DNA of 46,418 nucleotides from an uncultured Eubacterium sp. (GTDB taxonomy: Bacteria; Bacillota; Clostridia; Oscillospirales; Acutalibacteraceae): contig CAJUDJ010000013.1 of NCBI GenBank assembly GCA_910584985.1, forward strand, positions 1 through 46,418, in the 5' to 3' direction. Shown here piece after piece: positions 1 to 8,721 of this stretch (positions are counted from its first letter, which is position 1; each line of letters begins with the position of its first letter). The position numbers and the translations under genes are program-made. Below the pieces are notes generated by a model, which saw only the letters and a list, made by a program, of their open reading frames with translations, was not told where the DNA came from and ran no database searches.

Positions 1-2436
1 GACGGAGTTGACCCAAGCTTCCTTGTTGAAAATTACAATGTAGTATTTGCAGAAACTCTTGAGGATTACAATGCAGGCTACAAGGCACAGGAAAAGGGAA
101 CAATCACAGGTACAGTATTTGACGACAAGGATTATGATGGTATCTTTGACGAAGAAGACGGCCTGCTTTCCGATGTCGGTATAACACTGAAACGATTCAT
201 TTATGATAATGAACAGTGGATTGAGGATACGAAATATATCAACGCAGCCGTAACCGATAAATACGGCAGATACAGCTTTGAAAATCTTGAAACCTATACT
301 GTAACAGACGGCGAAAATAAGCTTTACGGTTATGAGATATGGGTAACAGGTGCACCTGACGGTTATGCAATTACAAAGAATATAAATGACAGCTATATTC
401 TTCCTGACGGCCAGATTATTAAGCCGAACAGCAGACTTCCCGAAATGCTTGCCGGCAAGCTGGTGGTTGCATCTGTGGCCGATGATATAAAAGGCGTTGA
501 CGAAAGCTTTATTATTGAAGATTATAATATTGTTCTTGCCGAAGCATTAACAGATTATAACGGTGGTTATACCGTTATTGAGAAGGGAAGCATCACGGGA
601 AATATCTTTGATGATATGAATTATAACGGTATTCTTGATGAAAACGATACCCTTCTTCAGAATATTCAGATTGGGCTGAAACGCTTTGTTTATGAAAACG
701 AAAGCTGGATTCCTGCCAAGGCAGACGGTGAAGAATTCTGGCAGATTACAGAAACAGATGAAAACGGAAGCTATATCTTTGAAAATCTTGAAACCTTTAC
801 TTCTGATGAAAACGGATATAAGCTTTACGGCTATCAGCTTTATGTAATCGGAATGGATAACAGATTTACAACGAAATATCTTGAAAACAGCGGTGAGAGC
901 GACAGTGCATTGCTTACAGATACATATGAAATTGTTAAGCTTGATTCCGGCCTTACCGAACTGTTTGAGGATTGCCTTGTGTTTGCTGAATATGCAAAGG
1001 GCCAGAAAGATAAAAACACACCGTATATTGTTGAAGATTTTGATATTGTTAAGGCAGTAAATCTTGTTCAGTACAATGCCGGCTTTGTTCCTGAAAGGGA
1101 ATACAGCATAAGCGGAAATATCTGGAATGATATCAACCGCGATGGTATCATGAATGAAGATATATTCATGGGTGGTATTGCTGTAACGCTGGAACGCCTT
1201 TATCTGAAGGACGGCGAATGGCTTGCTCTTGAACCTGAAGATGATGATACTCCAGAACCGGAAGCATTTATTGCTGAATCCGATAATGACGCAGAAACAG
1301 ATACAGATGCTGATATTTCTGAGGATAAAGAGGAAGTAAATCCTGATATTGCCGTAACAGATGAAAATGGATATTATTCGTTTAATCATCTTCCGATTTA
1401 CGGTGAAGTAGACGGTGAAACGGTTGTATTTGCTTACAGCGTTAAGATTGATGCGCTTCCTGCACAGTATGCAGTAACGCTGCTTCATGAAGATACACAG
1501 GACGGTGAAAATGAAATGGTTCATATCGGAATCTTTGCTCAGAATGAAGACCGTGAAACACCTTCTGAAGAGAATGGCAGCAGTGATGAAGCTGACGATG
1601 AGGATGAAATTTCAGTATCAAACAATGATTTGAATGATAAAACAGGTTATCTTGAGGGTGAGGATAAAATCATCATTCTGGCAGAAGAAGCAGATGCTTC
1701 CACGCCTGAAAGCTATGTTGTTGATGGTTTCAATATTTCCTACGGTAACTCTGTTGAAATGCTGGATGCAGGCCTTGTTCCTTACGGCACAGGCAGCATA
1801 GGAGGTATTCTGTTTGAAGATGCAAACGGCAACGGAATATTTGATGAGGGTGAACTTACCTTTGAGGGTGAAACGGTTTATCTTGATTATTTCCTTGCTG
1901 AAGAGGAAGATGCCTTTGATAAACAGAATACAAATCCGACAGATGAAACGGAAAACGGTGAGTTTGTAAGCTATCAGAATATGAAGGCAGCTACAGACGA
2001 AAACGGAAGCTTCCTGTTTGAGAATCTTCCGGTGCTGAATGAAAAGAATCAGCCTTATCAGTACAGACTTCGCACACAGAAGCCTGCTGAAAGAGAATTT
2101 ACAAAGAACTATGCTTTTGAAATACTTTCAGAAGAGAAAGTAAATATTCTTACCGGTGAATCTGAAGAAACAGAAACTTCTTCGGATATCGGAACAACAC
2201 CTTCCATTTCCCTTGCTGTTGACAGGGAAGATGAAAACTTCTATAATCTTGAATATCAGCTTGACGGTTATAAACACACAAATGCTTATCTTGCCTATGC
2301 TGCAATTGAAAAAAGCGATGCAGTGGATACGGGTACAGATAATCATAACCAGTGGATGATTGCCGTGCCGATAATCAGCCTAGGAATGGGTCTGATTCTG
2401 ATCATCGGAAAGAAACGAAGAAAGGAAACAAATTAA
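1..2436 (+). CDS. SdrD-B-type repetitive surface protein, sortase-anchored (5' end outside window)
   Basis: The reading frame is open from base 1, so the start and any signal peptide lie upstream; 811 residues are visible. Four repeats begin at about visible residues 33, 196, 368 and 598. Each opens with a strand of the type GxIxGxxFDD, followed by an acidic Asn/Asp/Gly calcium-loop-like stretch (for example DYDGIFDEED) and later by a T-D-E-N-G-x-Y-x-F-E-N-L strand, the pattern of SdrD B-type (Cna-B-like) domains. The protein is very acidic. The C-terminus has a cell-wall sorting layout: a short motif containing AVDTG, a hydrophobic span ending in IISLGMGLILIIG, and the basic tail KKRRKETN. 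The usual proline of LPxTG is missing. A class B sortase is encoded two genes downstream. The probable role is adhesion or a wall scaffold; no ligand can be named. Confidence 0.85.
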   Translation, partial: DGVDPSFLVENYNVVFAETLEDYNAGYKAQEKGTITGTVFDDKDYDGIFDEEDGLLSDVGITLKRFIYDNEQWIEDTKYINAAVTDKYGRYSFENLETYTVTDGENKLYGYEIWVTGAPDGYAITKNINDSYILPDGQIIKPNSRLPEMLAGKLVVASVADDIKGVDESFIIEDYNIVLAEALTDYNGGYTVIEKGSITGNIFDDMNYNGILDENDTLLQNIQIGLKRFVYENESWIPAKADGEEFWQITETDENGSYIFENLETFTSDENGYKLYGYQLYVIGMDNRFTTKYLENSGESDSALLTDTYEIVKLDSGLTELFEDCLVFAEYAKGQKDKNTPYIVEDFDIVKAVNLVQYNAGFVPEREYSISGNIWNDINRDGIMNEDIFMGGIAVTLERLYLKDGEWLALEPEDDDTPEPEAFIAESDNDAETDTDADISEDKEEVNPDIAVTDENGYYSFNHLPIYGEVDGETVVFAYSVKIDALPAQYAVTLLHEDTQDGENEMVHIGIFAQNEDRETPSEENGSSDEADDEDEISVSNNDLNDKTGYLEGEDKIIILAEEADASTPESYVVDGFNISYGNSVEMLDAGLVPYGTGSIGGILFEDANGNGIFDEGELTFEGETVYLDYFLAEEEDAFDKQNTNPTDETENGEFVSYQNMKAATDENGSFLFENLPVLNEKNQPYQYRLRTQKPAEREFTKNYAFEILSEEKVNILTGESEETETSSDIGTTPSISLAVDREDENFYNLEYQLDGYKHTNAYLAYAAIEKSDAVDTGTDNHNQWMIAVPIISLGMGLILIIGKKRRKETN

Positions 2437-2459
2437 AGGGGGATTTCCCCCTTTAATTT
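2430..2459 (+). terminator. Perfect hairpin overlapping the stop codon of the surface-protein gene
   Basis: Thirteen bases (2430-2442) pair perfectly with 2447-2459 around a four-base ATTT loop, with five G-C pairs at the loop end. The left arm contains the TAA stop. No U-run follows, so it looks more like a processing or stability hairpin, or an inefficient attenuator, than a full terminator. It could keep the structural surface protein more abundant than the downstream products. Confidence 0.6.
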
Positions 2460-2473
2460 GGCATTAAGCACTT

Positions 2474-3859
2474 ATGAAAAGCAAAAAGGCAAAATTAAAA
2501 AGAAATATTATGATTTCTGCTGCTGCAGTTTTTTGTGCGGCAGTAATCCTTGCAGTGTCTGTATTTCCGAATACAGGCGGCAGCAATATTGTTTTTCATG
2601 GAAGCACTGCTAATGTAGTCCGGCAAAGCGATGAAAGAAAGAATACGCTTATAATCGGCGTTTCATCAGCCATTCCGGATGTTCATCCTTATTTTCATAA
2701 TAATGATGCATTTTATTTTTTCCAAAGGCTTGTTTATGAACCGCTTCTTTCAATCGGTAATAACGGTTCTGTAAATTATCTGAATGCTGAAAAAATTGTT
2801 TTTGAAAACAGCGGCAGGCAAGCAACCGTTTCTCTTGATAAGAAAAAAGCCTTCAGCAATGGTGAAGGTGTAACAGCAGATATTGTGCTTTCTTCTTATC
2901 ATTCCTTTATGAAACAGGATACAGCCTATAATGATTTGTTGGATAATATTGAATATATAAATAAGATAGATGATTATACGCTTCAGTTTACATTTAAGCT
3001 TGTAAGAATATTCAATATAAATGTTTTTAATATTCCTGTTATTTATGGCACCGAATCAGACAATGCTGCCTGGCTCGGAACAGGAAAATATGCCGTTAAA
3101 TCCATCACACCTTACGGCGACAGCATTCTGATTCGCAATGAAAGCGCCTCAGAAAAAGGAAAATACGCTGAAATTATACTTCGCCATATGGATTACAGCC
3201 ATATAGATTCACTTAACGAAAAGCAGGATTTTGATATTTTTATGATTAATCAGAAAAATCAGGCAGATATGGTTAAAGAAAGCAAGGCTTATGATATTTA
3301 CGAAACCGGGCAGGAAAAAGGCTGGTATCTGAATTATAATCTGGATAATCAGGATGCTCGAAATGCCGTTGCAAAGCTGGCTGACGGTGAAGATTTTTTT
3401 GAAGAAACGCAGGATTACGGTACCTATTCAAAGGGTATTACTTCTGCATTTATGAAGAAATCAAATTACCATTCTTATCTGAAAAAGGGAAATCTTGAGG
3501 AAATGAAATCTATCTCTTTTCTGCATAATTATGAGGCAGAGGCAAATGCGATTTACAGGGAGCTTGCTAAACGGCTTGAAGAGAATGCTGTTATATGCAG
3601 CGAGGCAGTTTCTGATTTTTCCGAATATCCGCAGGTGATAAACAGTGATGTTCTGATTTATTACGGCAGATTTACAGATATGGTAAACCATGCAGATAAT
3701 GAAAGATTTTTTGAAGCATATCAGAATATGAATGCTTCTGATTTTAATAAAAATATTGAGAAATATTTTGCGTTGAAAAATAAAATAACCCCGCTCAGCA
3801 AGGATACCCTGTGGTATGCTTCGCTTGCAGGGAAGAATACTGTTGATTTATTTAATTAA
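2474..3859 (+). CDS. Membrane-anchored family 5 solute-binding-like protein
   Basis: 461 residues. An N-terminal basic stretch is followed by one hydrophobic segment (about residues 13-31), so the protein is probably exported and stays anchored. There is no convincing lipobox: the only Cys in this segment follows Phe. The middle resembles peptide/nickel-binding ABC proteins (SBP_bac_5): a YEPLLSIGNNGSV-type opening, then VSLDKKKAFSNGEGVTADIV, which corresponds to the family's LR.gvkFsdGtplTaeDV region, and a later TGKYAVKS segment. Typical members are about 500-550 residues, so this one is slightly short. No ABC permease or ATPase gene is nearby; its neighbours are a surface protein and a sortase. 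No clear Shine-Dalgarno precedes the ATG, which sits 14 bases after a hairpin. The family assignment is fairly good; the function is unknown and it may not be a transporter component. Confidence 0.7.
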   Translation: MKSKKAKLKRNIMISAAAVFCAAVILAVSVFPNTGGSNIVFHGSTANVVRQSDERKNTLIIGVSSAIPDVHPYFHNNDAFYFFQRLVYEPLLSIGNNGSVNYLNAEKIVFENSGRQATVSLDKKKAFSNGEGVTADIVLSSYHSFMKQDTAYNDLLDNIEYINKIDDYTLQFTFKLVRIFNINVFNIPVIYGTESDNAAWLGTGKYAVKSITPYGDSILIRNESASEKGKYAEIILRHMDYSHIDSLNEKQDFDIFMINQKNQADMVKESKAYDIYETGQEKGWYLNYNLDNQDARNAVAKLADGEDFFEETQDYGTYSKGITSAFMKKSNYHSYLKKGNLEEMKSISFLHNYEAEANAIYRELAKRLEENAVICSEAVSDFSEYPQVINSDVLIYYGRFTDMVNHADNERFFEAYQNMNASDFNKNIEKYFALKNKITPLSKDTLWYASLAGKNTVDLFN

Positions 3860-3883
3860 TTGTTTTATGCCAAGAGGTGTATT

Positions 3884-4594
3884 ATGAACAAAAGAAAAAA
3901 GGTCATTCGTTTTTTATTGATTATTTTACTGGCTGCTGCGCTTGCCGTTTCAGGCTATTATATATGGCGTGAAATGTATTCGCGTGCGCTGGAAAAAAAG
4001 GCTTTTGAAAAGATTTCGGAAATCGTTGATGATGGTTCATCAGGCAGAAATATAGCTGCGCTTATTGCACAAAACAGCGATTGCATCGGCTGGATTTCCA
4101 TTCCGGATACTACGCTTGATTATCCTGTTATGCACACGCCGGAAAAGCCACAGAAATATCTTCGCCTGGGTTTTAATGAAAAATACAGCTTTTCAGGTGT
4201 ACCGTTTCTGGATGCAAGGTGCAGCCTGCAAAGTGATAATCTTATCCTTTACGGGCATAATCTTAAAAATGATACGATGTTTTCCTCTTTGGCAGGCTAT
4301 GCGCAGGTTTCTTACAGTAAAAAGCATCCACAGATTGAATTTGAAACAGCGGCAGGGAATACACTTTATTCTGTTTTTGCAGTTGTTCAGGTTGATGAAA
4401 ATGATGAATGGTATAATTTCGTTGATTTTCCGAACAGCGCTGATTTTGATGAGAAGATTTCAACGCTTTCTGAACGGGCATTGTATACAACAGATATAAT
4501 TCCACAGTTTAATCAGCAGCTTTTGACACTTTCCACCTGCTATGGTTCACAGAAAAGCGACAGACTTATTGTTGTTGCTGTTAAAAATAATTAA
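3884..4594 (+). CDS. srtB: Class B sortase
   Basis: A membrane-anchored transpeptidase that cuts a sorting signal and joins the protein to the cell wall or to another pilin-like subunit. 236 residues from the ATG at 3884, preceded by AAGAGGTG; an in-frame extension back to 3860 lacks a ribosome site. One N-terminal membrane helix (about residues 7-24) is followed by the sortase barrel. Catalytic residues are visible: His125 in LYGHNL, Cys219 in LTLSTCYG and Arg227 in SDRLIVVA. The IGWISIPDTTLDYPVM opening and the FSSL segment after the His motif fit class B rather than class A. The gene starts 24 bases after the binding-protein gene and is followed by a strong terminator. The upstream SdrD-B protein is the obvious candidate substrate (inference). 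Confidence 0.93.
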   Translation: MNKRKKVIRFLLIILLAAALAVSGYYIWREMYSRALEKKAFEKISEIVDDGSSGRNIAALIAQNSDCIGWISIPDTTLDYPVMHTPEKPQKYLRLGFNEKYSFSGVPFLDARCSLQSDNLILYGHNLKNDTMFSSLAGYAQVSYSKKHPQIEFETAAGNTLYSVFAVVQVDENDEWYNFVDFPNSADFDEKISTLSERALYTTDIIPQFNQQLLTLSTCYGSQKSDRLIVVAVKNN

Positions 4595-4621
4595 GCTTAA
4601 AACAAGATAAGCATATTTTGC

Positions 4622-4667
4622 AAGAAAAAGACTGCAATGTTGATTCAGACATTGCAGTCTTTTTCTT
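4622..4667 (+). terminator. Rho-independent terminator after sortase operon
   Basis: A perfect 19-base inverted repeat (4622-4640 with 4649-4667, eight-base loop) carries an A-rich left arm and a T-rich right arm. It could act on either strand, but only the plus-strand operon lies next to it. Confidence 0.9.
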
Positions 4668-4779
4668 TATTTTATTTTTGCAGTTTATAAATTTAATATT
4701 TATATTTTTATATGTATTTGTTTTGCACAGAATTCATTTAGAATTCGAATATTTTTTGTGGAAGTTTAATAAATTTAAA

Positions 4780-4808
4780 TTGTGCTTTGCTGGTTTTTAT
4801 GTTATACT
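4780..4808 (+). promoter_or_regulatory. Putative sigma-A promoter of the GPH symporter gene
   Basis: A TTGTGC -35-like box (4780-4785) and a TATACT -10 box (4803-4808) are separated by 17 bases, 47 bases before the start codon. The -35 box is a weak match; the -10 box matches at five of six positions. Confidence 0.55.
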
Positions 4809-4855
4809 TATATTAAATTACAAATAAATGCAATCATTAAAGAAAGGGCAGTTTT

Positions 4856-7333
4856 ATGGGAAATAAAATAGCTGATTTGAAAACTACCGTCAAGGGTACT
4901 TTAACAGATTTGCGCCTTCACTGGAACGAACCGAAAAAAGGCAACTATATGTCTTTCAAGGAAATTGTTGCTTATTCCGGTGGCGGTATAGGTGTAAAAT
5001 TCATCGGATTAATGGCTTTTAATATGATCCTATCCTCTACAAACGGATTAATCGGGAATACAATCGGTATTAAACCGCTTGATATGTATATTCTTTATGT
5101 TATTTCCGTTCTCGTGAATATTCCGCTTTCAGGCATCAGAGCCAATATTATTGATAATACGCGCAGCAAGGAAGGCAAATACAGGCCATACATTGTAAAA
5201 ATGGGCATTCCCTGTGCCATTACAACCATACTTTTTGTGTGGTTTCCGTATCAGTCTTTCGGCAGCCTGTTTGGCGAGGGCTATATTTTCGGCGAGAAAA
5301 GAGCATATGTTGTTACCTGTGCCGTTGTGCTTCTTATGAATTTCTTTCAGCTGTTTTTCTATTATTTCTTTATGGAGTCATATGAAAATCTGATTAATGT
5401 TCTTTCTCCGAATACGCAGGAAAGAACGGATGTTGCCACTATAAGAGGGGTTGTTTATTCTTTGGCACCGTCAGTTCTTAATCTGGCAATGCCTATAATG
5501 GCACAGCTTATTACAAATAATAATATGTATGATATCAGACTGTTCAGATACATTTATCCGCCTATTTCCATTGCATCTATTGCGTTGTGTATTGTTGTAT
5601 ATGCCAATACAAAAGAAAAAATTGTGCAGGCGAAAACACATATTATTCAGATTAAATTTATGGATTCTCTGCGGCAGGTTATTCACAACAAATATTTCTG
5701 GGTTATTGCAATGGCAACATGGCTGGGATTTTTGGAAACCGCTGCATCAGGCATACTTACATGGCTTTACAACTATGGCGGTATTTGCAATGGCGCAACT
5801 TTTTCCTTTATTACTCTTATTTGTTCAAATGCGGGTCTTGTCGGTATGCTTTTGGCTCCGTTCTTTATCCGGAAGTGGGGTAAGCGTGCAGTGCTTATCG
5901 GAACAAATGTTATGAATGTTGTGTTTATTGCACTTATGCTTCCCACTGTTTATATAATTAATATGACGGATTCGGATGCCGGATTTATAAATACATATTT
6001 TCCTTTGATTTTGCTTGTAATATGCTTCTGGATGAATAATCTTATGAATGCCTTTGCCCAGATTCTGACGCCAACGATTAATGCAGATATCAGAGATTAT
6101 CAGCAGTATATCAGCGGAGAAAGAATAGACGGCATGTTTTCAACAATTACTGCTTTTGGCGGCATAATAACGGTTGCAACAAGCGGCATTATAAATTTAT
6201 TATATGAAAAGTTCGGTATTAACGAGGCCACTGCAAGAACGGTGATTGATAATCCCGAAGTCATGAATAGAGTTATGAAAAACGGTGCTGTTGTTGGGGA
6301 TGTAATTAATCAGGCAATAGAAGACGGTGCTGCCAATATCACATATTTTTCACTTTATGACACAGGCATTCTAAGAAAAATGCTGGCAGTTGTTATTATC
6401 GCTTCCATCGGCGGTGCAATTATCAATGTTATCCCGTATTTTTTCTATGATTTAACGGAGATTAAACAGCGCGGTATGGTTAAAGTTCTTAAAATCCGTG
6501 CTTTTTTTGAGGATTTCGGAAACAATACGCTGAATGATAATGACCTTGTTGAAATTGTGGATATGATTACGCTTGCAAATGAACTGATTGATGAAAAGGA
6601 AAGCGTTGTTTCAAAGAAAGCAATTCAGAAAGCGCGTACCGCAAAAGATAAGCCGGCTGTTAAAGCGGCAAAAACACAGTATAAAAACGCAGTCAACAGA
6701 AATTTGGAAATTAAGCTTGCACCATTTGTTATGAATGAAATGAACCGTTTTGAAAATGAAATCGGCAGAATTCAGATTCAGGATGCTGAAATGATTTATG
6801 GTGCGGGGCTTAACGGGCTTGGCCTTGCAGAGCTTTCACAGCTCAGGCAGGAACTGAAGGAAGCGAAAAAGCTTCCTGCCGGAACGGAAGAAGAAAAAGA
6901 AATCAGAAAATATAAAATCAGCTTCTGCAGAACAAGAATTACTGCAAGAAAATATCAGATTAAATATTTCGGTTCAGCTTCCGAAATTGAAAAGCCTGAT
7001 GATACGGTTCTTAATGAGTTGTTTGATATTGAAGAAGAATATAGCAGGAAAGAGGATATTCTTTATAAAAAGCTTTTTGAGGCCAAGGAAGCTAAAAACA
7101 AAGCACAGATTAAAACAGCCAACCTTGAAATTAAATCACTTAAGCAGCAATTTAAAAAACTTAATAAGCAGATTAATGCCGAGCAAAATAACAGGCTTTC
7201 ATATACACGCTCTGCAAAACCGCTTTTAGACGCCCAGAAACTTTTAAAGCAAGCTGACAACTATGCTCATTTTGATGAGATTAAGAAGCGCTATGAAGCA
7301 ATCAAGGGTGAAAATGTTTCAGTTCCGGTATAA
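4856..7333 (+). CDS. GPH-family (MFS) sugar:cation symporter with long C-terminal coiled-coil extension
   Basis: 825 residues, about 300 more than usual for glycoside-pentoside-hexuronide symporters (roughly 450-500). The ribosome site AAGAAAGGG precedes the ATG. Residues about 30-545 hold some twelve hydrophobic segments. The cytoplasmic-loop motif DNTRSKEGKYRPYIVK near residue 100 is the hallmark of the GPH family (usually D.TRSK.GKyRP). From about residue 550 to the end the chain is highly charged, rich in Lys, Glu and Ala, and looks like several helical or coiled-coil segments with no membrane span. In melibiose/lactose symporters such as LacS the extra C-terminal domain is a IIA-like PTS domain, but this tail shows no such fold by eye. 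The gene is monocistronic between two terminators. Substrate is unknown; a beta-glucoside, xyloside or related sugar is plausible. Confidence 0.85.
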   Translation: MGNKIADLKTTVKGTLTDLRLHWNEPKKGNYMSFKEIVAYSGGGIGVKFIGLMAFNMILSSTNGLIGNTIGIKPLDMYILYVISVLVNIPLSGIRANIIDNTRSKEGKYRPYIVKMGIPCAITTILFVWFPYQSFGSLFGEGYIFGEKRAYVVTCAVVLLMNFFQLFFYYFFMESYENLINVLSPNTQERTDVATIRGVVYSLAPSVLNLAMPIMAQLITNNNMYDIRLFRYIYPPISIASIALCIVVYANTKEKIVQAKTHIIQIKFMDSLRQVIHNKYFWVIAMATWLGFLETAASGILTWLYNYGGICNGATFSFITLICSNAGLVGMLLAPFFIRKWGKRAVLIGTNVMNVVFIALMLPTVYIINMTDSDAGFINTYFPLILLVICFWMNNLMNAFAQILTPTINADIRDYQQYISGERIDGMFSTITAFGGIITVATSGIINLLYEKFGINEATARTVIDNPEVMNRVMKNGAVVGDVINQAIEDGAANITYFSLYDTGILRKMLAVVIIASIGGAIINVIPYFFYDLTEIKQRGMVKVLKIRAFFEDFGNNTLNDNDLVEIVDMITLANELIDEKESVVSKKAIQKARTAKDKPAVKAAKTQYKNAVNRNLEIKLAPFVMNEMNRFENEIGRIQIQDAEMIYGAGLNGLGLAELSQLRQELKEAKKLPAGTEEEKEIRKYKISFCRTRITARKYQIKYFGSASEIEKPDDTVLNELFDIEEEYSRKEDILYKKLFEAKEAKNKAQIKTANLEIKSLKQQFKKLNKQINAEQNNRLSYTRSAKPLLDAQKLLKQADNYAHFDEIKKRYEAIKGENVSVPV

Positions 7334-7404
7334 TACTGCAACCGAAAATAAAAGCATATGCTTTGCAGATCAAATATATTCTGCAGGGATTTTTGCAAAA
7401 AATA

Positions 7405-7429
7405 AAACAGCAGCTAATCGCTGCTGTTT
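7405..7429. terminator. Bidirectional terminator between symporter and prs
   Basis: A ten-base perfect stem (7405-7414 with 7420-7429), loop TAATC, has T-rich sequence on both outer sides. It lies between the convergent ends of the plus-strand symporter gene and the minus-strand PRPP synthetase gene. Confidence 0.85.
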
Positions 7430-7460
7430 ATTTGTTTTATAAGCTGCTGCCAATCTTTTT

Positions 7461-8639
7461 TCAGGCTTTAAGCCCTTTTTCTCTTAACAGCTTGTCTATT
7501 CTTGCGGAAGAATCAAGCAGTGTTGAAACAGACATATCATGGTTAAGCGTATCCAGAAAATATGCAATATATTTTGACAGCTCAACAGATTCATACCATT
7601 CTCTTGAAAGAAGCTCAGGTGTTTGGTAAACGCCGTTTGTTGTAAATACTTTGGCAATAGTTCCATCTTTATATGCTTCGTCAAACACTTCAAGTCCGTT
7701 TGCAAAAAGGCCAAAGGTTGTGCAGACGAAAATTCTGTTTGCGCCAAGCTGCTTAAGCTTTTTGGCAACCTCAAGCATGGATTCGCCTGAAGAAATCATA
7801 TCGTCAACAATGATAATATCTTTGCCGTTTACGGAATCACCCAGATATTGGTGTTCCACAATCGGATTTCTACCGTTTACTACTTTTGTATAGTCGCGCC
7901 TTTTATAGAACATTCCAAGATTAATTCCAAGCTGTGTGGCAAAGAAAATACATCTGTTCATTGCGCCTTCATCAGGGGAGATTACCATAAGGCTGTCTTT
8001 ATCAACCTTTAAATCCTCCACGGAATGCACAAGTGCTTTAATCATCTGATATGTAGGCATAACATTTTCAAAGGATTTGTGCGGAATGGAATTCTGCACA
8101 CGCTGATCATGGGCATCAAAAGTAATGATGTTTTCAACGCCGAGATTTACAAGCTCCTGCAATGCCATTGCACAGTCAAGCGATTCACGGCTGGAACGCT
8201 TGTGCTGCCTGCCTTCATAAAGCATAGGCATGATAACCGAAATTCTTTTTGCTTTGGATGAAGCAGCAGAAATCACTCTTTTTAAATCCGCAAAATGATC
8301 ATCCGGTGATTTCGGCACCTTCATGCCGTACATGTTATATTCAACGCTGTAATTGAAGCAGTCCGTAACAATATAAAGGTCATAACCTCTTACCGAATCG
8401 TTAATTACTGCCTTGCCTTCGCCGCTTCCGAAGCGGGGATTGGAAATATCTATCAGAAAAGATTCTCTCTGATAACCGTAAAAAGCAATTGAGCCCTGAT
8501 GTTCGAGAGCCTGTCCTTTTCTCCATTTTATAAGATAGCTGTTGATTTTATCAGCAAGCACCTCGCATCCGGGCATAGCGATAATACCAAGCGGACCGTA
8601 AGGAATTGTTTCCACATTTTCTGCGGTTAAGCGTGCCAT
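7461..8639 (-). CDS. prs: Ribose-phosphate pyrophosphokinase, long clostridial form
   Basis: Makes PRPP from ribose 5-phosphate and ATP for purine, pyrimidine, NAD, histidine and tryptophan synthesis; cytosolic. 392 residues against about 310-320 for the ordinary enzyme. Motifs seen: YEGRQHKR (ATP-binding region, counterpart of YaRQDrK), FDAHDQRVQ (counterpart of the catalytic FDLHa.Q), SPDEGAMNR, and the PRPP-binding loop IIIVDDMISSGESM near residue 275. The extra length lies mainly at the N-terminus (about 40 residues), inside the first half and at the C-terminus. AGGAGG stands just before the ATG and a consensus-like promoter lies upstream. It probably belongs to the divergent long Prs group of Clostridia; another, canonical Prs may exist elsewhere in the genome. 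Confidence 0.9.
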   Translation of the reverse strand: MARLTAENVETIPYGPLGIIAMPGCEVLADKINSYLIKWRKGQALEHQGSIAFYGYQRESFLIDISNPRFGSGEGKAVINDSVRGYDLYIVTDCFNYSVEYNMYGMKVPKSPDDHFADLKRVISAASSKAKRISVIMPMLYEGRQHKRSSRESLDCAMALQELVNLGVENIITFDAHDQRVQNSIPHKSFENVMPTYQMIKALVHSVEDLKVDKDSLMVISPDEGAMNRCIFFATQLGINLGMFYKRRDYTKVVNGRNPIVEHQYLGDSVNGKDIIIVDDMISSGESMLEVAKKLKQLGANRIFVCTTFGLFANGLEVFDEAYKDGTIAKVFTTNGVYQTPELLSREWYESVELSKYIAYFLDTLNHDMSVSTLLDSSARIDKLLREKGLKA

Positions 8640-8673
8640 ATTTATATCCTCCTATATGACAGATTACGATGGT

Positions 8674-8702
8674 ATTTTACAACATTATGCATATCTTGTA
8701 AA
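8674..8702 (-). promoter_or_regulatory. Sigma-A-type promoter of prs
   Basis: On the minus strand TTTACA (8702-8697) and TAAAAT (8679-8674) are separated by 17 bases, 34 bases before the prs start codon. It lies between the end of the YfhO-like gene and prs, so prs can be expressed independently of the upstream gene. Confidence 0.75.
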
Positions 8703-8721
8703 CCATATTTCAAAGTTTTAA

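Noticed and set aside
547..1524. A 325-codon minus-strand frame inside the surface-protein gene
   Set aside because: It lies antisense to the acidic repeats; its Ile/Phe/Cys-rich product mirrors Asn/Glu/Gly codons of the real frame and has no ribosome site.
4618..4827. 69-codon frame after the sortase gene
   Set aside because: It reads through the terminator hairpin and the symporter promoter; no ribosome site.
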